This document shows positions 44,546 to 54,179 of a DNA stretch of 64,000 bases, one piece after another. The stretch's first letter is position 1. The number at the start of each line of letters is the position of its first letter. Source of the stretch: Polaromonas sp. AER18D-145 (GTDB lineage Bacteria > Pseudomonadota > Gammaproteobacteria > Burkholderiales > Burkholderiaceae_C); contig NZ_NBZV01000016.1 in NCBI RefSeq assembly GCF_002379095.1, positions 1 to 64,000 of the forward strand, given 5' to 3'. The translations under genes and the position numbers were made by a program. The notes below the pieces were generated by a model. The model saw only the letters and a list, made by a program, of their open reading frames with translations. It did not search any database and had not been told where the DNA came from.

Positions 44546-45591
44546 CAGGGGCTCCCATTGCCAACCAGTTTCCAGGCCAGTGACTCGCCCGAGCGCAGCG
44601 GCTTGAGTTCGGCCTCGCCAAAGGCGTAACTCTCCGGTGGCGTCCAGCTTTCTTTTTTGAGCGTGATGGTGTCCTGGTTGCGCGGCAGACCGTAGAAGTC
44701 GGCTCCGTTGAAGCTGGCAAAGGCTTCCAGCTTGTCCATGGCGCCCACGGCATCAAAGGCTTCGGCGTACAGCTCCATGGCCGCGTGGGCGGTGTAACAG
44801 CCGGCGCAGCCGGTGGCATGTTCCTTCAGGTGCGCCGGGTGCGGCGCGCTGTCGGTGCCAAGAAAGAAACGGGGGTTGCCGCCGGTGGCCGCTTCGACCA
44901 GGGCAACGCGATGGGTCTCGCGCTTGAGCACCGGCAGGCAGTAATAATGCGGCCGGATGCCGCCGGTGAAAATCGCGTTGCGGTTGTACAGCAAATGGTG
45001 GGCCGTCACGGTGGCCGCGGTGAAACGGCCGGCGTCGCGCACATAATGCGCGGCTTCCTTCGTCGTGATGTGCTCGAACACGATCTTCAGCTCGGGGAAA
45101 TCGCGGCGCAACGGGATCAGCTGGGTGTCGATGAACACCGCCTCGCGGTCGAACAGGTCGATCTCGGGCGACGTCACTTCGCCATGCACCAGCAGCAACA
45201 GGCCTTCGCGCTGCATGGCTTCCAGCGTCTTGTAGGTCTTGCGCAGGTCGGTCACGCCGGCGTCGCTGTTGGTGGTGGCGCCGGCCGGGTAGAGCTTGAG
45301 CGCGACCACACCGGCGTCCCGGGCGCGTTTGATTTCGTCGGGCGGCAGGTTGTCGGTCAAATACAGCGTCATCAGCGGCTCGAAGGCCACGCCCGCCGGC
45401 ACGGCGGCCTGGATGCGCTCGCGGTAGGCCATCGCCTGCGCGGCCGTGGTGACCGGCGGACGCAGGTTGGGCATGATGATGGCGCGGCCAAACTGCGCGG
45501 CCGTGTGCGGCACCACGGTGCGCAGGGCGTCGCCGTCGCGCACGTGCAGATGCCAGTCATCGGGGCGGGTGATGGTGATCTTGGAAGTCAT
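44545..45591 (-). CDS. pyrC: Dihydroorotase, class II homodimeric
   Basis: Zinc amidohydrolase that closes N-carbamoyl-L-aspartate to dihydroorotate in pyrimidine synthesis. The 348-residue protein has the first metal motif [11 protein letters not shown] (about 11-21), the [10 protein letters not shown] segment, the carbamylated Lys region [14 protein letters not shown], and HGEV and [12 protein letters not shown] near the C-terminal ligands. Start ATG at 45591, three codons into a slightly longer frame. It heads a coupled pyrC-NYN-DUF3025 unit. Confidence 0.96.
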   Translation of the reverse strand: MTSKITITRPDDWHLHVRDGDALRTVVPHTAAQFGRAIIMPNLRPPVTTAAQAMAYRERIQAAVPAGVAFEPLMTLYLTDNLPPDEIKRARDAGVVALKLYPAGATTNSDAGVTDLRKTYKTLEAMQREGLLLLVHGEVTSPEIDLFDREAVFIDTQLIPLRRDFPELKIVFEHITTKEAAHYVRDAGRFTAATVTAHHLLYNRNAIFTGGIRPHYYCLPVLKRETHRVALVEAATGGNPRFFLGTDSAPHPAHLKEHATGCAGCYTAHAAMELYAEAFDAVGAMDKLEAFASFNGADFYGLPRNQDTITLKKESWTPPESYAFGEAELKPLRSGESLAWKLVGNGSP

Positions 45592-45633
45592 GGGCAGCAT
45601 TGTCCCAGAGGTCGGCCCGGGGTCAAAAACGGC

Positions 45634-48600
45634 TCATTGAAGCGCCATCAAATTGAAAGTCAGCCCCGAGCCCTGCAAACTCAGGGCAATTCGGGCGGCA
45701 ATCTCATCCGCACAGGCTCGATGATGGTCTTCAGCCCCCGCGTCGCCAAGTGCTGCAGCTACCCGGGCGAGCTCCCTGTGGCATTTCCACGCAAACGGGA
45801 TTTGCCCGATGCCTTTGGACTCCCCCAAGGCCTCGACCAAATCCTTGCGCGCGGCTTCGTACGCCTTGCCGGCGAGCCATGCCCGCCCGAGCAAACAGTG
45901 CGCCCGACCGATCAACTCCCGCATGTTGCCGCGGGAAGCCAGCGCCAGAAGCTCCCCGGCGTGCTTGATGCCCTCTTGCGCGTCGCCCTCGACCAGGGCC
46001 AGCTCGGCGAGCGCCTCCAGGCAGCGCAGTGTGAGCCAGCCTTCGTTATGCTCTTGCGCGTACTGCCGGGCCGCTTGCAGCGTCGCTCGATCACCCGGAA
46101 CACCGAGCCGCAATTGTGCAATCACCAGATTGGCTTGCAGCCTCGGCAGCCAGTACCTGATTCCGGCATCGCGCGCGAGCCGCAGGCCCCGGTCAAAATG
46201 CTCCGCAGCCTCTTCAGGCAGATTCAGATCGAGCAACAGGCAGCCCAGCGCGTCATGCGCCATCATCTGGTAGCGCACCAGCCCCAGTGTCTCCAGGCGG
46301 GGCAGCGCTTCATTCAAATCTGCCCAGGCTTCCGCAAACCTGCCAAGCGCTACCCGCACATGGGAGCGCCCGATCAGTGTCGGGCCCAGATGCCACTGCA
46401 GGTCGGCGGCTCGCGCGATGGCGAGCGCGGCATCGAAGCTCGACAAGGCGCGCGGGTAGTCGGCCAGCCCCATGTGACCGGTGCAGGCCCAGCCGATCAT
46501 CATCAGGTTTTCCGACTCATAACTCTTGTCGCCGATGCCGCGTGCCAGGCCGAGGGAGCGCGAGAAAGAGACGATGGCCGCGGCCGGTTCGGCGTTGGCG
46601 AAATGCGCTTCCCCGCGGCCATGAAACGCCTGCACGGCGACCAGGTCCGTCAGCGCCAGGCGCTCGCAGATCTCCACCGCTTGCTGGTGATGGGTCATCG
46701 CCAGATCGTTGCGGCCATTGCTCCAGGCCACAGTCCCCAGGTGATACAAGGTGTCGGCCACATGCCGCTCGTCCTCTGTGGCGCGCGAGGCCGTGAGCGC
46801 TTCGTCGAGGCAGGCGACGGCCTGCTCGTAAGCGTCGGCGCGCCGGTACGCCATGCCGAGCTGAATCAACACATCGCGCGCATGCTCGTGCTCGCCAAGC
46901 GCGCGCGCCGCATCGATCACCCGCTGAAAGTCGGCCACCGCCCCCTCGATCTGGCCGGCCTGCGCCCGCGCCACCCCGCGCCGCTCGTACAGCGCCAGTT
47001 GCTGCGCCTGCGTGGCCGCCTCCGGATGCGCCTGGAACAAGGCAACGGCCCGGTCAAACCACTGCAGCGCTTCGCGCATCGCAAACAGTTTCTGCGAACG
47101 ATCGGCGGCCAGGCCCAGATAAAGCAGCGCCTTGGGCCAGACCTTGCCGCGCTCATAGTGCTCGGCAAGGTGGGCATCGCGCTCGTGCGCCTCGCTTTCA
47201 GCATGCTGCTCCAGCAGCTCCGCCACGACCCGGTGCAGCAAAACGCGCCGGGCCATGCCGATATCCCGGTACACCACTTCCCGCACCTTGTCGTGGCTGA
47301 AATCGTAGAACCCGTCCTGATCCTCGCGCAAAAGCCGGCGCTTCACCAGCGACTCCATGGTGTACAGAAAGCGCTCCTCGGGCGCCCGGGTCAGCGCGAG
47401 CAGGGTCTCGAAGTCGAAGCGACGACCGAGCACCGCCGCGACGTCGAGCAGCGGCCGGTCTTCATGCGGCACGCGGGCCAGACGCGCGCGCACCGAATCA
47501 CGCAGGGCGTCCGGCAGCGGCAGGCTGAGCGCATCGCTGACCGCGCATCCGCCTTCGCCCAGCGAGTGCAGGATCGACCACAGGAAGAACGGATTGCCGT
47601 CCGTTTCCCGGTGCAGCCGGACGGCAAGATCGGGCGCCCCCAGTTTCGGGTCGTTCAGCTTCCGGAGCAAGGCTTCCGTATCGCCGGGCCCGAGCCGCGC
47701 CAGCGCCATGTGCCGCGCATGCGGTTCACGGCGCAGGCTATCAACCAGGCTGGCGAGGCGTTCGCTGTTGTCGAGCTCCTCGTCCCGGTAGGCACAGGCC
47801 AGGAGCACCGGCCGGCTCGCGATCTGGCGCGCGAAAAAATGCAGGAATTGCAGACTGGCGTCGTCGGCCCATTGAATGTTGTCGATGATGAGCATCAACT
47901 GCCGGTTTTGCGCCAGCGCGTCAAAGAGCTGGACCAGCGCATGAAACAGGCGCGCCTGCCGCGCCTCGGGAAAATCCGCCGACAGGGGCGGCAGGTCGGC
48001 CAGGCGCGCGGCCATGGCCGGCACCAGTGCGGCGATCTCGGCCAGCAGGATAGGCGCGATCATGCGCAGCCTGGCCTCGGGCGCGGCCTGGCAAGCCTGC
48101 GCAGCGAGATCGATAACCGGCTGATAGGCTATCGAACGCTCGATTTCGTAGCAATTTGTTACCAGCGTTGGCAGATTGCGCGCCTGCGCATAACCCGCCA
48201 CTTCCAGCATCAGCCGGGTCTTGCCGATGCCAGCCTCTCCCTGGAGGAGCACCACGTGACCGCTGCCCGTCGTGAGCCGGGCGATCAAACCGACGAACTG
48301 CCCGTACTCGTTGCTGCGTCCGACGAAGGGGAACTTGTCCTCGTCTCCATGCGCGAGCCTGTCGCTCGCGGCGGCGGCACTCGTGGCTTCGAGAGGCAGC
48401 GCATCGAGCTGCATGCGGTCGGTCGGTTGCAAGGCGCGCGCGGCTGCCAGAAACGCCGTTCGTTCCTGCGCGGGAATAGCGAGATGTTCGGCCAGGCGTT
48501 GCGCCAGCCCCCTCGACGGCCGGCGTTCCTCGGCTTCGATCTTCTTGATGGCGGCCTGAGAGCAACTGACTTTTTGCGCAAGCGCGCCCTGGGTCAGGTC

Positions 48601-48657
48601 GAGCGCCTTGCGTCGCCGCCGCAGCCAGTATCCAAAAGAATTGCTTCGTTCGTCCAT
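45634..48657 (-). CDS. XRE-HTH, STAND-type ATPase and TPR regulator
   Basis: A 1007-residue cytoplasmic protein. An XRE/cro-type HTH (about 8-63; LDLTQGALAQKVSCSQAAIKKIEAE) is followed by an AAA_16/STAND ATPase with Walker A GEAGIGKT at 140-147 and Walker B LMLIIDNIQWAD at 254-265, then winged-helix-like segments and many TPR repeats from about 540 to the end. The architecture resembles MalT-like signal-integrating regulators but with the DNA-binding domain N-terminal. It is divergent from the truncated haemoglobin-cupin cluster with 207 bp between them, so it probably regulates that cluster. The inducer is unknown. Confidence 0.88.
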   Translation of the reverse strand: MDERSNSFGYWLRRRRKALDLTQGALAQKVSCSQAAIKKIEAEERRPSRGLAQRLAEHLAIPAQERTAFLAAARALQPTDRMQLDALPLEATSAAAASDRLAHGDEDKFPFVGRSNEYGQFVGLIARLTTGSGHVVLLQGEAGIGKTRLMLEVAGYAQARNLPTLVTNCYEIERSIAYQPVIDLAAQACQAAPEARLRMIAPILLAEIAALVPAMAARLADLPPLSADFPEARQARLFHALVQLFDALAQNRQLMLIIDNIQWADDASLQFLHFFARQIASRPVLLACAYRDEELDNSERLASLVDSLRREPHARHMALARLGPGDTEALLRKLNDPKLGAPDLAVRLHRETDGNPFFLWSILHSLGEGGCAVSDALSLPLPDALRDSVRARLARVPHEDRPLLDVAAVLGRRFDFETLLALTRAPEERFLYTMESLVKRRLLREDQDGFYDFSHDKVREVVYRDIGMARRVLLHRVVAELLEQHAESEAHERDAHLAEHYERGKVWPKALLYLGLAADRSQKLFAMREALQWFDRAVALFQAHPEAATQAQQLALYERRGVARAQAGQIEGAVADFQRVIDAARALGEHEHARDVLIQLGMAYRRADAYEQAVACLDEALTASRATEDERHVADTLYHLGTVAWSNGRNDLAMTHHQQAVEICERLALTDLVAVQAFHGRGEAHFANAEPAAAIVSFSRSLGLARGIGDKSYESENLMMIGWACTGHMGLADYPRALSSFDAALAIARAADLQWHLGPTLIGRSHVRVALGRFAEAWADLNEALPRLETLGLVRYQMMAHDALGCLLLDLNLPEEAAEHFDRGLRLARDAGIRYWLPRLQANLVIAQLRLGVPGDRATLQAARQYAQEHNEGWLTLRCLEALAELALVEGDAQEGIKHAGELLALASRGNMRELIGRAHCLLGRAWLAGKAYEAARKDLVEALGESKGIGQIPFAWKCHRELARVAAALGDAGAEDHHRACADEIAARIALSLQGSGLTFNLMALQ

Positions 48658-48801
48658 GTCCGGTGCCTGTCCTCGTTGCCCGTATCGGCGTATCTTATTC
48701 CTGCGATCTGCATCTGTCCCCCTTTTTGTCTCCCCGTTTGTCCATGTCGTGGTGACCCCGCGCCGGGATCAATGGGGTGCAATGCCTTTGCGTATTCCGG
48801 A

Positions 48802-48819
48802 ATCACGAATGCGCGTGAT
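48802..48819. promoter_or_regulatory. Inverted repeat in the regulator/haemoglobin intergenic region
   Basis: ATCACG, six bases, CGTGAT, 45 bp before the first haemoglobin ATG; a second overlapping palindrome CGTGATCACG follows. It could be the operator of the divergent regulator or of an NsrR/FNR-type protein. Confidence 0.4.
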
Positions 48820-48864
48820 CACGGTGAGATCAACGTAGAACCCAAGCATTAAAAGGAGGTTTTT

Positions 48865-49227
48865 ATGACTGCAACACTTTACCAACGACTGGGCGGGGCT
48901 AAAGGCATGACGCGGCTTGTAGATGATGTGGTTGCCGCGCATTTGAGCAACCCCATCGTCAAGACCCGGTTCGAGAACGTCAAGGACCTGGATCATCTCA
49001 AGCAGATGGCGTGCGAGTTTTTCAGCGCCGGCTCCGGCGGCCCCGAAGCCTACACGGGCAAGGACATGCTCGCCACACACAAAGGCATGAACATCAGCGA
49101 ACAGGAGTACCTGGCCGTGACGGATGACATCGTTGGGGCGATGAACAAAAACGGCATCGAAGAGGATGCCAAGAAGGATGTCATCGCGATCCTTTACTCA
49201 CTCAAGGACCAGATCATCCGCGTCTAG
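48865..49227 (+). CDS. Group 1 truncated haemoglobin (first copy)
   Basis: Haem protein of the 2/2 globin fold. The 120-residue protein shows YQRLGGAKGMTRLVDDV (A-B helices) and the proximal His in DMLATHKGMNISEQEY. The distal B10 position, usually Tyr after Phe in the VxDFY segment, falls at Val in LVDDVVAAHL, so classical NO-dioxygenase chemistry is less certain; a sensing or peroxide-related role is possible. AGGAGG lies seven bases upstream of the ATG. First gene of the cluster after the divergent regulator. Confidence 0.93.
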   Translation: MTATLYQRLGGAKGMTRLVDDVVAAHLSNPIVKTRFENVKDLDHLKQMACEFFSAGSGGPEAYTGKDMLATHKGMNISEQEYLAVTDDIVGAMNKNGIEEDAKKDVIAILYSLKDQIIRV

Positions 49228-49345
49228 AAATGCGCCCAATCCCACGCCGGGCACGGACGCACCGCAAGCGGCGTGCCGATTCGCTGGTCATTCCGTTGGG
49301 CGGCAATGCCGCTGCTCATCACTTTCAACCAGAAGGAAAATCACT

Positions 49346-49837
49346 ATGTCTCACCAAACCATGATGGGCCGCTCATTACAGGCGGCATGGCGTTGTTTGC
49401 TGTTGTTCTTGTTTGGCCTGGGCGGTTCGTTGGCTCACGCACAGGCACCTGCTCAAGAGCAGGCACTGACGCGGACTGCCCGAGATGCACAGCTTAAGTG
49501 GGGTCCCTGCCCGCCGTTCTTGCCTAAAGGATGCGGCATTGCCGTTCTTCACGGCGATCCTGCAAAAGACAATGTCGACGTGTTCCTGAAAGTGCCAGGG
49601 AAGTCGACCCTCCCACTCCATTGGCATTCTTCGGCAGAGCGCATGGTTCTTGTAGCAGGTGAGCTTCATGTCACCTATGACAGCCAGAAGACGGCCGTTC
49701 TAAAACCGGGGACTTATGCGTACGGTCCCGCTAAACGACCCCACAAGGGCTTCTGCGCAAGCGCCGTCCCATGCGTCCTCTTCATTGCCTTTGAGTCGCC
49801 GTTGGACGCAGTGCCGATTGAGGGAACAGAAAAATAG
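49346..49837 (+). CDS. Exported cupin-domain protein (first copy)
   Basis: A 163-residue periplasmic protein. Signal peptide about 1-32 (CLLLFLFGLGGSLAHAQA), then a single small cupin barrel with the metal motif PLHWHSSAERMVLVAGELH (HxH and Glu) and the second half PGTYAYGPAKRPHKGF with a His. Four Cys (GPCPPFLPKGC, FCASAVPC) could form two disulphides. The ATG at 49346 follows AGAAGGAAAATC. The cupin is paired with the preceding haemoglobin; a similar pair follows. Enzyme activity unknown. Confidence 0.85.
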   Translation: MSHQTMMGRSLQAAWRCLLLFLFGLGGSLAHAQAPAQEQALTRTARDAQLKWGPCPPFLPKGCGIAVLHGDPAKDNVDVFLKVPGKSTLPLHWHSSAERMVLVAGELHVTYDSQKTAVLKPGTYAYGPAKRPHKGFCASAVPCVLFIAFESPLDAVPIEGTEK

Positions 49838-49922
49838 CGGTGGCCCTTTAACAGTTGGATATGGCCGCTACAACACCATGTCTGTCATTACGCAGACTTG
49901 TAACCATCAAAAGGAATTCCCT

Positions 49923-50255
49923 ATGACAGTTGCACTTCACCAACGACTGGGCGGGGCTGAAGGCATCGCACGGCTCGTGGACGACGTCATTGCCGCACAC
50001 TTGGCCAACCCCCTCGTCAAGACCCGATTCGAGAAAATCAAGGATATGGCACATACCAAGCAGTTGGTGCGCGAGTTTCTGACTGCTGGCTTGGGCAGTC
50101 CCCCAACCTACACCGGCAAGGGCATGCTCGGCGCACACAAGAGCGCGAACGTCAGTGAGCAGGAGTTCCTGGCGGCGATAGATGACATCGTTGGAGCGAT
50201 GAACAAGAATGGCATAGACGAGGATTCGAAGCAAGACATCCTCGCCATTCTCTAA
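49923..50255 (+). CDS. Group 1 truncated haemoglobin (second copy), shortened by a nonsense codon
   Basis: A 110-residue paralogue of the gene at 48865, with the same start (MTVALHQRLGGAEGIARLVDD) and proximal His region GMLGAHKSANVSEQEF. The frame ends at TAA (50253-50255), exactly where the first copy has the Tyr codon of ILYSLKDQIIRV. The next codons still read SLKDQIIRV and then a second TAA at 50283-50285. So one substitution removed ten residues of the last (H) helix. The rest of the haem pocket is present; the product may be unstable or still fold. Confidence 0.85.
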   Translation: MTVALHQRLGGAEGIARLVDDVIAAHLANPLVKTRFEKIKDMAHTKQLVREFLTAGLGSPPTYTGKGMLGAHKSANVSEQEFLAAIDDIVGAMNKNGIDEDSKQDILAIL

Positions 50256-50450
50256 TCGCTCAAGGACCAGATCATCCGCGTGTAAAAAGCGGTGGGATGA
50301 GGGTTCGAAAACGGCATCCAGGCCTGACTCCGAGCTGCACCCTGCCGTCGCTTTCTGGCGACCCTGCATCAATGCCGTCGCGGTGAGATGTGCCCTTGGG
50401 ATCCATCCGCGACAACCTTCAATCCCCCTTCCATGAACAGGAGAAAAAAC

Positions 50451-50924
50451 ATGACTCAAAGATTCGAATCCCGTCGTTACGCAGCCGCTGCGATATTGGC
50501 ATTTGCGGCGCCGTTGAGCTGGGCGCAGGCCAGCCATCCCATGATGGGCGATCCCGACAAGCTGAACTGGGCGGCGGTGCCGTCCCTGCCCAAGGGAGCG
50601 CAGATTGCGGTGCTCGAGGGGCCGATGAGCGAAGCCGTTCCGTTCACGGTGCGGCTCAAGTTCCCCGCCAATTACCGGATCCCCCCGCACTGGCACCCGG
50701 CGGTGGAGCGCGTCACGGTGCTCTCGGGAACCTTCAACATGGGTACCGGCGACAGCTTTGACAGCAGCAAAACGCAGGCGCTCAATGCCGGCGGCATTGC
50801 GATCATGCCCGCCCAGAGCCGCCACTTCGCATGGACCGCAAGCGAAACCGTGGTGCAGTTGCACGGCACCGGTCCCTGGGGCATCACCTACGTCAACCCC
50901 GCTGACGACCCCAGGGCGAAATAA
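50451..50924 (+). CDS. Exported cupin-domain protein (second copy)
   Basis: A 157-residue periplasmic cupin. Signal peptide about 1-26 (AAAAILAFAAPLSWAQA), then the barrel with PPHWHPAVERVTVLSGTFNMG (HxH, Glu) and the second motif AGGIAIMPAQSRHFAW with His. It differs clearly from the first cupin (no Cys pairs) but has the same layout. The ATG at 50451 has AGGAG some ten bases upstream. It follows the second haemoglobin and precedes the methyltransferase by 24 bp. Confidence 0.87.
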   Translation: MTQRFESRRYAAAAILAFAAPLSWAQASHPMMGDPDKLNWAAVPSLPKGAQIAVLEGPMSEAVPFTVRLKFPANYRIPPHWHPAVERVTVLSGTFNMGTGDSFDSSKTQALNAGGIAIMPAQSRHFAWTASETVVQLHGTGPWGITYVNPADDPRAK

Positions 50925-50948
50925 ACCCCTCACCCAAGGAGCACACAC

Positions 50949-51776
50949 ATGGAAACCGTATCCCCACCACCGGTCGCCGATCTGGCGGCGGTCAAGCTCA
51001 AGCAAAAGGCGGCCTGGTCTGCCGGCGACTACGCCGTGGTTGGAACGACACTGCAGATCGTCGGTGAGAACCTGTGCGAAGCGCTCGATTTGCGCGCCGG
51101 CGAGCGCGTGCTCGATGTCGCCGCCGGCAATGGCAACGCCACGCTGGCGGCGGCACGGCGCTGGTGCGACGTTGTCTCGACCGACTATGTGGGCGCCTTG
51201 CTCGAACGGGGTCAGGCGCGGGCAAGCGCCGAGGGCCTGGACATACGGTTCGAGGAAGCCGACGCCGAGAATCTGCCTTACGCGGACGCATCGTTTGATG
51301 TCGTGCTGTCCACGTTCGGCGTGATGTTCACGCCCAACCAGGAACAGGCAGCGAGTGAGCTCGCCCGCGTGTGCAAGCCGGGCGGCAAGATCGGCCTGGC
51401 GAACTGGACGCCGTCCGGCTTCATCGGCCAGTTGTTCAAGGTGATCGGCCGTTACATCCCGCCACCCGCTGGCGTCAAGCCTCCATCGCTGTGGGGCACC
51501 GAAGAACGCCTGCGCGAGCTGTTTGGCGAGCGCATCGCCAAGCTCGAAGCAGTGCGCCAGAATTTTGTGTTTCGCTACCGCACGCCGCAGCATTGGCTGG
51601 AGACGTTTCGCACCTACTACGGGCCGATGAACAAGGCGTTCGGCGCGGTGAACGCCGCCCAGCAGGAGTCGTTAGCCGCGGATCTGATCCAGCTCGTGCA
51701 ACAGTTCAACCGCGCAACCGACGGAGCGATGCTCGTACCGAGCGAGTACCTTGAAGTGGTGATCAGGAGGCGATGA
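50949..51776 (+). CDS. Class I SAM-dependent methyltransferase
   Basis: A 275-residue cytoplasmic methyltransferase of the UbiE/Methyltransf_11 type. SAM-binding motif I is VLDVAAGNGNATLAAARR (about 55-72), followed by EEADAENLPYADASFDVVLSTFGVMF (motifs II-III) and the LARVCKPGGKIGLANW strand. AAGGAGC lies about ten bases upstream of the ATG. It ends the haemoglobin-cupin cluster; substrate unknown. It is convergent with gltL. Confidence 0.9.
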   Translation: METVSPPPVADLAAVKLKQKAAWSAGDYAVVGTTLQIVGENLCEALDLRAGERVLDVAAGNGNATLAAARRWCDVVSTDYVGALLERGQARASAEGLDIRFEEADAENLPYADASFDVVLSTFGVMFTPNQEQAASELARVCKPGGKIGLANWTPSGFIGQLFKVIGRYIPPPAGVKPPSLWGTEERLRELFGERIAKLEAVRQNFVFRYRTPQHWLETFRTYYGPMNKAFGAVNAAQQESLAADLIQLVQQFNRATDGAMLVPSEYLEVVIRRR

Positions 51777-51863
51777 CTCCGGGCTCTCTGACGGGGCGGA
51801 AACGGATAGAAAACTCAAGCGCCTCAGTCAGAAAATCGCAGCCTGAGTCAGCAGGACCGCACT

Positions 51864-52601
<738 letters not shown>

Positions 52602-52634
52602 CTTGGTTCTCCGGGAAGCGGGTGCGATGGGTTG

Positions 52635-53321
52635 TTAGCGAATGATGGCGATCTTGTTTTGCAGCTTCTTGACGACATACGACAAGCCAAAGCAGATCAC
52701 GAAATAAACCACGGCGGCCAGCAGGTAGGCTTCTTCAGGCCGGCCGTAAATCTTGCCGGCGGTTGTCAGGCCCTTGAGCAGGTCATAGGCGCCAATGGCG
52801 TAGACCAGCGAGGTGTCCTGGAACAGGATGATGGTCTGCGTCAGCAGGATGGGCACCATGTTGCGGAAAGCCTGCGGCAGCACGATCAGGCGCATGTTCT
52901 GCGCATAGGTCATGCCCAGCGCGCGACCGGCGTTGACCTGGCCGCGCGAAATCGACTGGATGCCGGCGCGCATGATCTCGCTGAAATAGGCTGCCTCGAA
53001 GGCAATGAAGGTGATGATCGCTGAAATCTCGGAGCGGTTGTTGGCGCCGCCGGGAATCATGTCGAAAAAAGCGGCAGGCATCAGCAGGTAAAACCACAGG
53101 ATCACCATGACCAGCGGCACCGAACGCATGCCGTTGACGTAGAAAGTGGCGGGCAAGGTCAGGGCCTTGATGCCGGACAGGCGCATGAGCGCCAGCACAG
53201 TGCCCAGCAGGATGCCGCCTATGGTCGCAATCACCGTCAGCTCCACGCTGAAAATGAAACCCTTGATGACGAACTTGGAAATGATGTCCCAGTTCAGGAA
53301 GCTCATGTCGAGACCCAGCAT
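52635..53321 (-). CDS. gltK: Glutamate/aspartate ABC transporter, permease GltK
   Basis: Inner-membrane permease subunit. The 228-residue protein has about five membrane helices and the EAA-type loop EAAYFSEIMRAGIQSISRGQVNAGRALGM that contacts the ATPase. I start at the ATG 53321 (MLGLDMSFLNW), overlapping the gltJ stop region by a few bases' distance; an ATG at 53306 is also possible. The longer frame to 53426 lies inside gltJ. Confidence 0.93.
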   Translation of the reverse strand: MLGLDMSFLNWDIISKFVIKGFIFSVELTVIATIGGILLGTVLALMRLSGIKALTLPATFYVNGMRSVPLVMVILWFYLLMPAAFFDMIPGGANNRSEISAIITFIAFEAAYFSEIMRAGIQSISRGQVNAGRALGMTYAQNMRLIVLPQAFRNMVPILLTQTIILFQDTSLVYAIGAYDLLKGLTTAGKIYGRPEEAYLLAAVVYFVICFGLSYVVKKLQNKIAIIR

Positions 53322-53322
53322 G

Positions 53323-54045
53323 TCAGTGCCCCCCACCGGTGCTGCCGGCCACGATGTAGCCCGGAATCTGGACTTTTTTCTCAACAAAAGCCATGACGCG
53401 ATTGACAGCGAAGGCGGATACGGCATAGAGCACGGTGACGGCTAGGTAGACCTCCACGCCGCGCGAGGTTTCTTCCTGGGCCTGCATCGCAAACATGGTC
53501 AGCTCGGCAATAGAGACCGCAAAGGCGACAGAAGAGTTCTTGAGCAGGTTCATCGACTCGCTGGTCAGCGGCGGGATGATGATGCGCAGCGCCATCGGCA
53601 GGATCACGTAGCGGTAGGTCTGGGCTGTCGTGAAACCCATGGCCATGCCGGCATAACGCTGGCCACGCGGCAGGGCCTGGACGCCGGCGCGGACCTGCTC
53701 GGCAATCCGTGCCGAGGTAAAAAAGCCCAGCGCAAACACGACCAGCAAAAAGCTCGGTACCTGCTGCATGAAAGGAAACATCTTGGGAACGACGAAATAC
53801 CAGATGAAGATCTGCACCAGCAAAGGCACGTTGCGAAAGACCTCGACCCAGACATTGGCCAGCCGCACCAGCCAGGGGCTGTTGGGGAGCGTGCGCAGCG
53901 TGCCCATCAGGCCACCGGCCAGCATGGCCACCACCCAGGAACAGCCCGCCACCGCCAGGGTCCAGCCCCAGGCATCGAACATCCATTCCAGATACGTCCG
54001 GCCGCTGCCGTCGTCATTCAGAAAAACCTGCCAATCCCAATTCAT
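53323..54045 (-). CDS. gltJ: Glutamate/aspartate ABC transporter, permease GltJ
   Basis: Inner-membrane permease partner of GltK. The 240-residue protein has membrane segments (WTLAVAGCSWVVAMLAGGLMG and others), the conserved RNVPLLVQIFIWYF and the EAA-type loop SARIAEQVRAGVQALPRGQRYAGMAMG. It follows gltI across a 134-bp gap that holds a terminator-like stem, so its level is probably lower than that of the binding protein. Confidence 0.94.
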   Translation of the reverse strand: MNWDWQVFLNDDGSGRTYLEWMFDAWGWTLAVAGCSWVVAMLAGGLMGTLRTLPNSPWLVRLANVWVEVFRNVPLLVQIFIWYFVVPKMFPFMQQVPSFLLVVFALGFFTSARIAEQVRAGVQALPRGQRYAGMAMGFTTAQTYRYVILPMALRIIIPPLTSESMNLLKNSSVAFAVSIAELTMFAMQAQEETSRGVEVYLAVTVLYAVSAFAVNRVMAFVEKKVQIPGYIVAGSTGGGH

Positions 54046-54126
54046 GTTCTCTCCCGCCAGGAATTTTTTACTCTCTCAACCGGCAGCCCGCGCCGCATCG
54101 CGTACGCAAGGCTCCCAGTAAACAAC

Positions 54127-54158
54127 AAACCCCGCCAGCAAGATCACAGACGGGGTTT
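54127..54158 (-). terminator. Intercistronic terminator/attenuator between gltI and gltJ
   Basis: Minus strand pairs AAACCCCG (54158-54151 side as CGGGGTTT on plus) with CGGGGTTT (54134-54127), followed by GTTGTT. Such stems after a binding-protein gene commonly stabilise it and limit read-through. Confidence 0.65.
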
Positions 54159-54179
54159 GAGGTTCAGCTCAAGCCAGGA

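Noticed and set aside
48140..48190. Possible ninth copy of the GCTAC repeat in the HTH-ATPase gene
   Set aside because: GCTACGAAATCGAGCG resembles the first block, but the later blocks (CGC, AAGGGC, GGCC) are missing and the protein segment NCYEIERSIAYQP looks ordinary for the family.
44785..48852. 1355-codon open frame on the plus strand
   Set aside because: It runs antisense to pyrC and to the HTH-ATPase-TPR regulator, both of which have clear domains. Long antisense frames are expected in GC-rich coding DNA.
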